A DNA stretch of 64,000 nt from Rhizopus arrhizus (Eukaryota > Mucoromycota > Mucoromycetes > Mucorales > Rhizopodaceae), in assembly GCA_024220505.1 (NCBI GenBank), contig JAKZZE010000006.1:186001-250000 (forward strand), written 5' to 3'. The translations under genes were made by a program, and so were the position numbers. This document shows, piece after piece, positions 38,859 through 49,600 of the stretch (position 1 is the first letter of the stretch; each line of letters starts with the position of its first letter). Under the pieces are notes generated by a model. The model was not told where the DNA came from and searched no databases. It saw nothing but the letters and a program-made list of their open reading frames with translations.

Positions 38859-39585
38859 TATAAAAAGACCCTTTTTTTCCCTTTTTTCTTTTCTTTTTTC
38901 TTTACAAATTATCCTCTGCTCTCTCTTCTCTTTGCAAGGTGGACTCTGGTTTCGGCCCAAGATTTCGTTGCTTTCAGCAGCCATTTCCATGCTCTCTGGT
39001 CCGCTTGTTGTAACCTAACACTTCATTTGGTGATTCAAATGTTGCAGGCTCTCGGGTCGGCTGCCCACAGTACCGGGACTGTCGAGTGCTAACAGGCTCA
39101 CCCATTGCTTGCGGTCCCTGGGGAGTCCATGCGGTTATTCCGAATAAATGCTTGTGCTTTTGTTAGGAGGTATCGAACCAAAAGCTATTTCGGGTAACTT
39201 GATGGGCCATTACCGCTGCTTTGTATCGCTGAAGACAGGGTACGATTAAGGACCTTGCTCTGGTTGTCATGAAGAGCTGCCAAAACCTACCTCGAGTGGT
39301 GTACTGTTGTTGTTTTGTATCCCGGATCGACACTCTTGCATTGCTTTAGTATGGGATTGACTTTCTGGCAACTAACCAAGGTTTTTCCACGATGGATAAG
39401 CTGTCTATTGCTTGCAGTAAAGGCTTGATTCATCTAGGCGTCCAGACGTGCAAGTACTATTTTGGCCTTGGGGACTTTCTAGGATGTGACGCCAACAGGT
39501 TTAAGTATAAATGTATAGTAGGTAAGCTAACACTCTGTGGTGGGTGGGGGGACAGGGGACATGGATATGGGATTATAGTGGAATG
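38859..39585 (+). other. GC-richer non-coding island with TATA-like start
   Basis: From about 38935 to 39580 base composition changes sharply from the AT-rich spacer to a balanced, complex sequence with no long reading frame (largest 66-69 codons). It is preceded by TATAAAAAG (38859-38867) and a 60-base C/T-rich tract, the usual layout of a fungal promoter and start site. Parts can pair locally, for example GGGTCGGCTGCCC at about 39054-39066. A structured RNA gene, or the untranslated leader of a retrotransposon whose body is lost, would both fit. I do not recognise it as rRNA, tRNA or a spliceosomal RNA. Confidence 0.4.
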
Positions 39586-39736
39586 TTTTTGATTGCTTGA
39601 TTACTTGATTACTTGGCTACTTGGATATTTGGTTAAATACTTCTTGGTTAAATAGCTATATGGTTACTTGATTACTTGATTATTTGATTGAATTGCTAAA
39701 TGATTGCTTGGTTAAGTGTTTCTTGGTTAAATGGTG
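39586..39736 (+). repeat. Degenerate short tandem repeat
   Basis: Imperfect copies of an 8-9 base unit around GATTACTTG and CTTGGTTAAAT run for about 150 bases immediately after the GC-richer island. Junction and position suggest the two belong together, as in the 3' ends of some non-LTR elements, but this is inference. Confidence 0.55.
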
Positions 39737-39801
39737 TCCTCAATCACTGACACCTTATGAATAACATCAATGGTATCTTCTGTCCATATTAAATATATCT
39801 C

Positions 39802-41340
39802 TCAAAAATTGATGTATTCAATAATAAATCTTGTTAACAGGCTGTTCTTTTTTTTTGTCATCATCTTAATCTTGTTCTGTTTTTTATTGATATTTATTGA
39901 TTTATTTTTATTTTTTATTTTTATTGTTTGGAGCTCTTTTGCATCTTCAAATGAGCTGTGTTTTATTTCCCTTTTGCTATTATAGCAATCCTTGGCTACA
40001 GTAAAAACCTTTTGAAGGGTTTTGAGTCCCTTTGGCTTACAAGATGGTATTGAAAATGTAGCTTTATTTATTAAACACATTTCAACCTTTTCATCAATAT
40101 AGAACTTTCCATATGTAGAGTTGCTGGTCAAAACGAATCTTCTTTCAACTTGTTGCTAATAGTCACCGACAACTTTCTATCTTTCTGAGCTCATTTTTTT
40201 TTTTTCAGAGCTTTAGGTTTGTGATATTCATCGCAGACATGGCCTCTGAACCATGATCTTCCATAAACGTTACAAGCTTCGTCACTTTTTATTAGTGTGA
40301 GAAATACTCTTTGTTTCGAAGGAAGAGCATTTTTTAACATGTTACTGTTCTTGATTTAATCCTTTCTTTCATATGAGTCTCATTCATTTATACCATTTGT
40401 ATTATTTTCTCTAATGACGATAGCAATAAATTTTCAAAGCATTTTTTTTTATAAAAATTGACCAAATAAAGCATCTACTGAATTATACTTCAAATTACTA
40501 TTAGAGATTTCTTGATTTTGAAAAGATTCATGTTCTCCGAGTAAACAGACTGTATTTATTCTTCAGTCATAGTATTGTTGGTTAAGCTTGCTGCTTGTTA
40601 AATTGTCATTTTCTCTTCCTCTGAATGATTTCCGCACCTTAACACATTAATGTAGTATTTCACAAGAAGCGATAAATCAATCGGCACTGCAAGAACTTTT
40701 TTTCACTAAATCCTGCATCATTTGCTGCTTTCATTATTTCTTGCTGTTATTATCTAAACCTTTTCCATGAATCTCTTTCTTGATTGGACCAACCATGTTA
40801 TTTCTTTGAGAACAGATACTGGGTTTCATCCCAGTTATTAGGATACAGTTTCATTTCTTTTGTTCATCAGAGACCATGATCATTATGCACACAAAGAGTC
40901 AACAGATATCTATAATTCTCAACTGCCCTTTTTGTAGATATTAAAAAAATTTAAGCGTTTTCTAAATGATCTACAAAATGAAAACACGAGGAAACAAACA
41001 AAGCACGTCAGACTATAATTGAAATTTTGACAAATCTCGTCTTGACAATGTAAAGTTCACTCCTTGCCTCAACCTAGATTCTTTGGATTCATTCAGTCCA
41101 TCCGGTTTAGAACGAGAGAAAGAGAGACTTTGATTAACGTTGACTCTGCTCAAAGTGATATGATTACTAGCTTGTGTCAGCAATTTGCTTTATAATTCAC
41201 TGATTTTACTAGTATCTTTCTTTACTTCAACTATAACATCTATCGAATTAATTACTTTATGGCATCTTTTTTATTAAAGGAGTTAGTAAGTTCATCATTA
41301 TCATCTCTGTCTCTATATTAATAGTAGACACGGCATTATC
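39802..41340 (-). pseudogene. Decayed protein-coding region
   Basis: Read on the minus strand, several protein-like stretches follow one another with stops and frame changes: about 41186-41016 (open for nearly 60 codons, SRSKPDGLNESKESRLRQG in part), about 40880-40780 (KLYPNNWDETQYLFSKK, with nonsense codons around it), about 40330-40180 (SDEACNVYGRSWFRGHVCDE) and 40131-39802 (STYGKFYIDEKVEMCLINK). The fragments lie in one direction and order, so they may be one dead gene. No start or intact domain is seen and I do not recognise the family. A transposon origin is likely from the setting. Confidence 0.4.
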
Positions 41341-42330
41341 TGTAGAGTTCAGTTCAATAGTCATTTCTATAACCAGGATCATTAATATAAGCAAAAGTTA
41401 GTATGAAAAGATCTTGTAGAAAAGATTAAAAGGTTTGTTAGATCTCTGTTTCTTTTTTTAAAAACAAACAAAGCTTAAGAACATAAAATGGCTTTCATAA
41501 TCATGAATTCATAAGACGCATGTTTCGTATATTGAATCCTTTGTTTATTGTAGTACGCACTCCTTATGATGCATGTCGTAGGAGATGATAATAAAATCGT
41601 TGTTATGAATAGTCTAAAAAAGACATACAATCGATAACGATTATTTTCAAGTAGCAATTTCTATACTTGCATAGTATATAATAAACATGAAAGAGAACAA
41701 TGATGTTAGAGTAATATTTCTAATAGCTCTCTCGTGCTCCGAGTTACTTTAAACACGGTTTACACTCAAACGACCAAATCAGAATAATGAATGTTTTGCA
41801 AAGACTTCCCTTCTCCTCTCTTATTTGGTCATAACTAGTTGTACTCATTTAACTCAATACAAGCTACTTTAGTACATCCTTTGATGTAATGACAAATAAA
41901 TAAAGAAATAGATATGAGCAGCTCACTAACATGATGAGGAACAAGCTTGATACCAAACTTTATATATCTTAGGTCTATAGTCATAACTCATTAAAGTATA
42001 TTGGAAAGGATGCAGCTGCATCTTTATAAAGAAAAATGATATAAATACTAGATACAATCACATTAAATAAAGAATATACTTTAACACTCTCATCGAATTT
42101 TACACTTTTATTTTATTGTTTTAATTTTTTTTTTTTATTATTATTATTAAACTGTACTGAGAAAGTCTGAAATTCTGCACTTCTCTTTAGAGACCTTTGC
42201 AAAAAACATTTCTATACATCCTCTTTTTTAGATTTTAATATTTCCCAAAAAACCAAAAAGATTTGCAATCATAAGCAACTGCTTACATGCATAGATTGCA
42301 ACCGCTCGAATTTTTTTTTACATTCACACA
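41341..42330. other. AT-rich spacer
   Basis: About 1 kb with no supported gene. Contains a TTATTATTATTATTA stretch near 42136 and the upstream region of the small peptide gene. Confidence 0.35.
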
Positions 42331-42337
42331 TATAAAA
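42331..42337 (+). promoter_or_regulatory. TATA box of secreted-peptide gene
   Basis: TATAAAA lies 63 bases upstream of the ATG at 42400 and is followed by a C/T-rich stretch (CTCTCTTTTCCTTC), the usual layout for a strongly transcribed fungal gene. Confidence 0.5.
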
Positions 42338-42399
42338 GAAGCACTCTCTTTTCCTTCAATCGTCTCATTATCAAGCAAGAGTCTATTCTACATACAAAA

Positions 42400-42561
42400 A
42401 TGCGTTTATCTCTCATCTTCTTTGGTTTATCATCTGTCTTTATGATCGTGTCTTCACTTCCTGTTGGCTCTGTTGGATTAGAAAAAAGACGAGGTCTTGG
42501 TACTAATGCTATGAAATGGTTTTCTGATGAATCGTCTTCTCTTGAAGACATTATTCCCTAG
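42400..42561 (+). CDS. Small secreted peptide precursor with Kex2 site
   Basis: Single exon of 53 residues. The N-terminus MRLSLIFFGLSSVFMIVSS is a textbook signal peptide (basic n-region, hydrophobic core, V-x-S at the likely cut before LPVG). A short propeptide ends in the dibasic EKR at residues 28-30, the recognition pattern of Kex2-type proprotein convertases. The released part, from Arg31 to Pro53, is 23 residues: RGLGTNAMKW then an acidic Ser-rich end with no cysteine. TATA box upstream and AATAAA at about 42645 downstream support expression. Fungal pheromones and Kex2-processed repeat or effector-type peptides share this build; there is only one peptide copy here. I do not recognise the peptide, and the function is unknown. 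Confidence 0.6.
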   Translation: MRLSLIFFGLSSVFMIVSSLPVGSVGLEKRRGLGTNAMKWFSDESSSLEDIIP

Positions 42562-43369
42562 CATTCCCTCTTTTTGGAAATATACTTATTCTTCTTCCAA
42601 AGTTTATTAATATCCTCAATATGCTACTAGAAGAAAATACGAGTTAATAAAATAAAGTTCATGAAGCCTTCTTTTACATATAACACAGGCCTATCTTTTC
42701 TTTTTCTTTTTTTTTTTCTTGAATTACATTATTCATAAAAAGGGATAGAATACTCTTTACGAATGACTTGTAGGATGTTCTTCTTTCTTTGTGAGCAAAA
42801 GAAAACTGATAAAAAGTGTCATGAAAAGGTATTTTGTGTTATTTCCTCATGAGCACCATGACAAATGGGCTCGGATATGGGCTACTAACTCGGATTATGG
42901 GATGAATGATGACAAGCACTCGTACGACAGCATCCATATGAAGCAGCTTGTGTATTTGAAGATCTTTGGATGGCGTCATCCTTTTGCTTTGCTTATAGAA
43001 AACCAAGGATAAATAGACTCATAAAACATTATAATCATTGGTTTAGAAACGAATAGATCAATTGTGGCACATGCATAGTGTTCAAAAACACAGGCTGATA
43101 CGAAATGCAGATTCTATCCAACTTTAGCTGGCATGCCATTTATGGAGCAAAGATGAAAGTAAACTTATACAAACAAAATAACTTATGATGTATAATGTCG
43201 TGCTTTATTGAAAAGGTAAGCAGGATCTTTCTCTTTATAAAGTACGTAACAGAAAAAAAAAAAAAAAAGTAGTTGATTTGCTATAAGAATTAAAAAGAGA
43301 GAACATTTGAGTTTTGGGTTTTTATTGCTTATTTTATTATATACTTTATCGTAGACAAGCTGTAGCAAA
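42562..43369. other. Spacer upstream of the secreted-peptide 3' end and NRPS-like gene 3' end
   Basis: About 800 bases. A 73-codon ORF at 42791-43012 (+) has fairly balanced codons (HDKWARIWATNSDYGMNDDK) but no recognised domain and no clear promoter, so it is not called a gene. The rest is the 3' flank of the NRPS-like gene. Confidence 0.35.
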
Positions 43370-46300
43370 TCAATTTGATAGACTATAGAATCCCACGGAT
43401 TGCCAATGATGAAGGTATTTCTTAAACAGCTCAGAATCAATCATAGGCGATTGGCTAAGCACAGGGGCCATTTCACAAGTTTTCTTTGTTTGATAATATG
43501 GCATACGAAAGCCTGACTTGAAACTATCTTCGTAAAAGGCCAAGAGACGGAATGCCGGAAGAGAATGATCCTTTGATAGAGCCTCAATCCATTCAGCTGT
43601 GTCTACCAGATCAAAGTCCATACCACAAGACCTCATTGTGTCAATTACATCTGACCAGCTTTTGGTTTGAGGATTGACGATATGATAAATCGAGTTTTCT
43701 TCATCTGCTTTGAGATGTGCTGTACGAAGCATGATGTCAACTATGGCTGCTGATGCATAGTCGACCGGGACCCAATCAATCTCTGTGCTCAGCTTGGGCA
43801 TCTTGCGCATCAAAGCACCACCAGAAACAAACAGCATCGGGTATTGTTCAGAGGTGTTCCAAACGCCATTTTCAGAGTCACCAGAGATCTGTCCAACACG
43901 CTCAACATAACAAGGGAAATTCTTTTGTCTGGTAAGATAGTTAAGAAGGATTTCACAAACAAACTTTGATTGCGCATATCCCATGGGCATAGCAGAATGA
44001 GAGTCGAATGGAAGTGGCCTTTCTTCGATTTCGGAGGCTAAGGCAGCACTAGCACTCACACTGGATATAAAGTGGACATGCATTGGATTAGCCTGACGAT
44101 AGGCAAACTTGAGCAAGTTATAAAATGACGAGATACATTCTCTGTCATAATGTTCGATGGTCATGTTAAAGTCCAAGAGCCAAGCACAATGCTGAACAAT
44201 TGTCACTTCACCTTTAAGCTGTTCGTAATGTTCTTTTGTAAGACCAAGATAGGGTTCATTTAGACGCATAGGCAAAGCTTCAACACGCTCAGGGTTTAAT
44301 AAAGAGGTATCGAGATGACGAGACTTGAATGATTTTATCAGTCGATCATACAATTCAGCTTCTTTACCACGAACCAAACAATAGATCTTTTTGACCTGAA
44401 GATTTCTTAACAGATCACGTAGAATAAACGCCCCAAGGGATCCAGTAGCTCCGGTAAGCAAAACAACACTTTCTTTTTCTTCCGTCCTGTATTTATTCTC
44501 GGCAACCGGGAAATCCTTCGCAGCCCTGTCAATATAGGATTGAGCCAACGCTTGGGTTTGTTGATAGCGCTTCTCGACTAGTACAGCAGCGTCTTCTTGC
44601 TTCTTAGATATCAAAGCTTCTTTCATGGATGATAATGTAGAATATTGAAACAAAAAGTTTCGTGGGACATCCTTGAAGTAGTTTGCGATGATGTTACGAA
44701 GCTGGATAGCCGTCAAAGAATTGAGCCCTAAGTCAAACAAGGAACCTTGATGATTATAAACGGAAGGTTCGGGCAAATTTAAGACATCAGCACTATTTCT
44801 GACCAGAAACGATTCGATTTGTTCATTTGACCATGAGCTGCCATCATTAGGTTCATCTACAGAGCCTTCCAAGAACTCTTTGTACGTTTTTTCAACAATA
44901 TCTTTATAGATCATCTCAGCTCTTTTGCGCATCACGTTTCCCTTGTCAGTTGTGGGCAAAGGTTTGCTTAAAGGAAGGATCTTGACCATTTTGGGTAGTA
45001 TTGTACTATGGCTAGGGCATTCTTCATTAGCTTTCCTAACAGCTTTATGGACCATAGAGATCATTTCTTCAGGGCTGTAGTCCATAGCATACTCTGTATC
45101 TATGCTGATGAGAGCAAGGGTACATTTACGACCACTGCCAAGAACAGCAACTTGCTTTACAATTGGACTTTGACGAATTGTGTTTTCCATGGGCACCGGG
45201 TTTGTTTTTTCCCCATTTTCCATCAGCAAGATATCGTCTCGTCTACCTCTGTGAATATAGTATCCAGGATTGTCTGGATCCTCTTCAAACAAATCATTAC
45301 TGTTGTAACCACCATCAGGACGGTTAATTACATCTATGGCCAAATTAGGACAATCCGCTGTGACATACAAATGCTTTAAGCCATCTCCTTCTTCTTCAAA
45401 AGCGATATATCTTTTTTCATTATGTCCGCTGTAGATAGAACGAACCGAATACCAATTTTTGCTTTGAGGGTCCAAATTCGCAAGCATAGATACACCCATT
45501 TCTGTTGATCCATAAAGGCTGCAAATATGAACACTGTGATCCTGAAACCAATCACCCACTTCGCGTTTAAGAGGAGCACCACCAGATATAATATATTTAA
45601 GACGTTGAATAGCTGAAAGGTCTTTCTTTTCTTCCAAGTATGGGATCATTTCTTCAAGTATAATAGGTGTAGCAACCAAGGCGGTACATTTGTTATATCT
45701 CAATGCAAAGTCAATATCAGTTTGAGAAGCAGGAAGTCTTTCCAAATAGACACAGCTTGCACCCACTACGGCTCCATTGCATACGTTGAACAGGCCTGCC
45801 AAGTGAAAGCTAAAGGTGTTTCAGTATTTCCTTTTTTACTATCTAATATTGCAGACTTACAGTGGTCCCGTAGAAAGAATTACGTCGTCTTTGTCAATCA
45901 CGTCAACATGAGGATTTTGTTCTTTATAAACACTAAGTACACCACAAACATTGATTAAGTATCTGTTGCTTACGTATATCGGCTTAGGGAAGTCGGTAGA
46001 TCCAGAGCTAGAAAATAAATATTAGAACAGCCTATCGTAACAGTCTTGATTTTATGAAAAAACATATACCTGTGAATGATGAGTGCAGCTTGGTTGAGAT
46101 CTTCCTCAGAAAAATACATATCGAGAATTTCATCGTATCGAGGATTAAGAGGCTCTTTTAACATAGCATTGATATCAAAAGGGTTAATAACAGTAACCTT
46201 TGCTCCACAAGCTTTAGTATTAGCATTTTCAATAATGGTCTTGTACTTTGGCGTAGTGAAGAAGATTTTAGGCTGTGTTTTTTCTAATAAGCTTACAATA

Positions 46301-46626
46301 GCAGCTTCAGAATTACGAGTAGAGATAACGAATAAGGTAAGACGAGTTTTCATAATAGCCACCATAGTTATCAAATAATCTACGCAATGATCACCAATAT
46401 AAGAGACCACACCCGATAAGTTTTCTTCTTTTATCCATTTGCAGGCAAGGTTGGTCGTAATACGATCAAATTCAGCATATGTTATCGTTTCGTATGCTTT
46501 GTTTGAATAATAACGCACAAATACTCTATCAGCATATGTATCACATTTTATACGTAAAAAGTTGATGAAGGCCTTGTAGTAGTTCACGGCTGATTGGTCT
46601 GAAAAACACTCGGAGTTAGAAGGCAT
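43370..46626 (-). CDS. NRPS-like adenylation / carrier / thioester-reductase protein
   Basis: Three exons: 46070-46626, 45861-46007, 43370-45809; 1,047 residues starting MPSNSECF. Order: AMP-binding adenylation domain (about 15-530; LYGSTEMG core), phosphopantetheine carrier domain with the attachment Ser about 599 in LGLNSLTAIQ, then an NAD(P)-binding thioester-reductase domain (VLLTGATGSLGAFILRDLL) with an SDR-type Tyr/Lys pair (MGYAQSKF). This A-T-R build activates a carboxylic acid, loads it on the carrier and releases an aldehyde or alcohol, like Lys2-type aminoadipate reductases and fungal aryl-acid reductases. The adenylation P-loop reads SSGSTDFPKPI, with Asp where relatives have Gly. 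It stands alone, without other biosynthetic genes nearby. The substrate is unknown. Confidence 0.88.
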
Positions 46627-49600
46627 TTTCGTCAATAAAAACAGACAAAAAGATAATAAGTGATGTATTTATACAAATTCAAGTGCCCTTTGTTTCGCAT
46701 AAATTATTTTCATGAAATGCAGATTGGCTATATCCGAATGGAAAAAAAAGGATGACATTTCGGTTGAAAAGTATTTATTATTTTAATATCATAAAACTAT
46801 TATTGCTCTTTAAATTTTTAATATGATTGTTGGCTGACTTTGTGGCCGTAACGTACTACTATCTTGAAAGGAAAGAAAGTTGAACATTCTCACCTTTCTC
46901 TTTATTGACTTTACTTTTGTGTCTTGTTCCTGAAATTGAAAAGTAAAACGTGTTTTCCCTTCTTTTTTGAAACCCATGTTACATTTTACTTGAAGTTCAG
47001 CTTTATATTTTTTTAAAAAAACCTTTTTGATGCGTATAATATTATGCTGTTAAATATTTCCCCATTTACTTTTATATGATTAATAGAATAACCTGTTACT
47101 ATCAATTTGAAAAAAGAATCAACCATGAATGTATCACGTCAAAAGTACCGTTTTGTTCTTTCGGAAGATCATTCTATGTCTATTGAGAAATAGTTTAGTC
47201 CAAATCGGGTCAAATGTGCGCTGGCACACAATTTTTTTTTTTTTTTTGTATGATGTTTTTATTCAGTTGTTGGTAGAGTTTGCTCATCCTTTAAATTTAA
47301 ATGCAAATATGATAAAAAATATAAAAAAGATAGTATATTCTTTACATTCCATGGTGTGATTTCAAGTGACTCTTGTTTTCCAAATCTACTTTTCTTCGAC
47401 AATTTTTTTAAGAAGCTCCTGTGATACGATGCTGACGGTGCCAATTGGTACTTTTGCAAATCTCTATTAACGTCTTTAAATGATTCTATTGTCATTTTTT
47501 TTAAAGAAATAGTAAACATAGTTTACTTATTACATGAAAGGTATTAAATAGATTGCTTTTCCAAGCATTTATCAAAGACGTTTACAGAGTGATATATTAT
47601 ATTTTCAAGGCGATGAGTAAGAACACTGACAGATTTTTGACTGTTGGCATGAAAACACCGGTATTAGCGGAGATATGACGAAGAAACGCATTAGGATATG
47701 ATGTAGGTCAAATGAATTGAATATCAAGAGATAATCGTTTGATTTAACTGATATTTAAGATACTCGTTATCTATGTATGCGTTCAAAGCAAATGAAGTCT
47801 TGTTGTTTAATAATAGTCGGTGGATAATAACTTAAATATGAATAGTATTACTAAAGACGTTCAGGATCAGCTCTAAACTTATATATAGACTTCTATAGGA
47901 TTGCAAAGCAACGAGTCAATAACACAGTCTGATCAAACCTACTCTTGAACAGTATCAAAGTCGAAATAGGTAATTTATGATAAAGTATTACTTCTTATGA
48001 ATCTTTTGTCTCTTCTAATATAATTCACAAGTAAACAGTATGTCTGCCAGGTAAATAGATGTAAATCTATTTATATAGCATGAACCATAATTTATAACTT
48101 TAAAGGCAGGAATACGCTTGTACCTTAGCATCTTAGATGTCAACAGATAGATACCAACACTGATTTATATCAAATGCTATATTATGGTGAAGAAAATAAA
48201 AAAGATATTTTATAAATAATATTAAAAGGACAGTTTAAATAAGAGATCAAATACGCAGGCATATACATATTCAACCATCTTTTTCAATATTTGGTGGTAT
48301 TATAATACTTCTATTCCAATCAGTATCATTCTTTTTCTTGCTTGCCTTGGTTCCTCTTGCGGTATCAATTATTCTTCTACTTTGCTTTTTTAATAGGAGC
48401 ATTTTTCATAAATTCACCTTTTCAATTCTTTTACACCCGACAACGAAATTTTTTCAAGCTCATAAATGATTCAGAAGCATCAATCGTTTTTAATTCTTCT
48501 ATACTGGATATTGACAGCTTCATAATACTAATCATTCCATATAAACCATTTGCGAATAAATTTTAACCAAAGTCTTCAGCATCCAGCTTCATAACTACAA
48601 TAAATAGAGTTGCAATAAATTTAATCTTGGATTTATCATCTAGAAAATCTTGTTACGAATTATTCAGTTGAGTTTTTGAGTAAAGATCAGCCTTTAGTTT
48701 ATCTTTAAATTATTTTCAAATTTGAGGTATACATGAAAATTCAGCAACGAGAGAACGCATAACAGAGTCAGTCACCTAAAATTTAGAAATTAAACAAAAA
48801 TTCATCTTCAACCACAAAATGCTCTGCTTGCATGATCATTATTTGCACCGCCCTAGTGCAAGCTAATTTCTAGAACGTGCCGCAAGTCTTGACACTATAG
48901 TCTTGCTCAGATGGCTTGGTGACTGGATTGGAGGCAAACGAGTACCGATGATGAATATGTAAATTGAGTAAATTCTGGTAAAAGCCTGAACAAACTTTGC
49001 ATTTTTTCTTTCATATTGACTTTATATGCCTTAACTTTTTTTTCAAGCACTTTTTTACTTTTTGTAATGTGTTGTTTTCTTTTTATTACTGCTTCTATTA
49101 TTTGATGTTGTTGGATTTTTCATCTTGTAGAATGTATGGCAGCCTTTATTATCATTTGATAATACTATCATTTGGATTTTCTTGATGAATTCAGTGATAT
49201 CAACAGTGCTGCAGCAGCAATAAAAAGTAATATTTGGAAACGTAAGTCTTGCTATTACTATTTTGCGTTAGAACAAATAAAAGGTGCAATAGAAACAGGC
49301 AATTCATCAACAAGCATATTATCATTATCAGTAAAGTGAATTATTAGTCTAGTATGAGCTGATTCAATAGGATCATTGCTATTTACAACTTCATCTCTTC
49401 TTTTGAATGTCTTTAAATACTCTCCCCTCACTTTTCAGTGGTCATAGAGAAACTAAATTATGGATCGTTGGAGAACATACATTTAATCTTGTCTATTAAT
49501 GACTGAATTGGGTGAGATGGTGTTGCCATATGTATGTTCTATATAAGCTTTCTGTCATTCAACATTTCAGGATTATTCTTGTGCTTTTCAAAAGAAAGCT

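Noticed and set aside
42324..42551. 75-codon minus-strand ORF opposite the secreted peptide
   Set aside because: The plus-strand frame has signal peptide, Kex2 site and TATA box; the minus frame is its shadow.
42791..43012. 73-codon plus-strand ORF between the peptide gene and the NRPS-like gene
   Set aside because: Codon balance is fair but there is no promoter-like signal or recognised domain.
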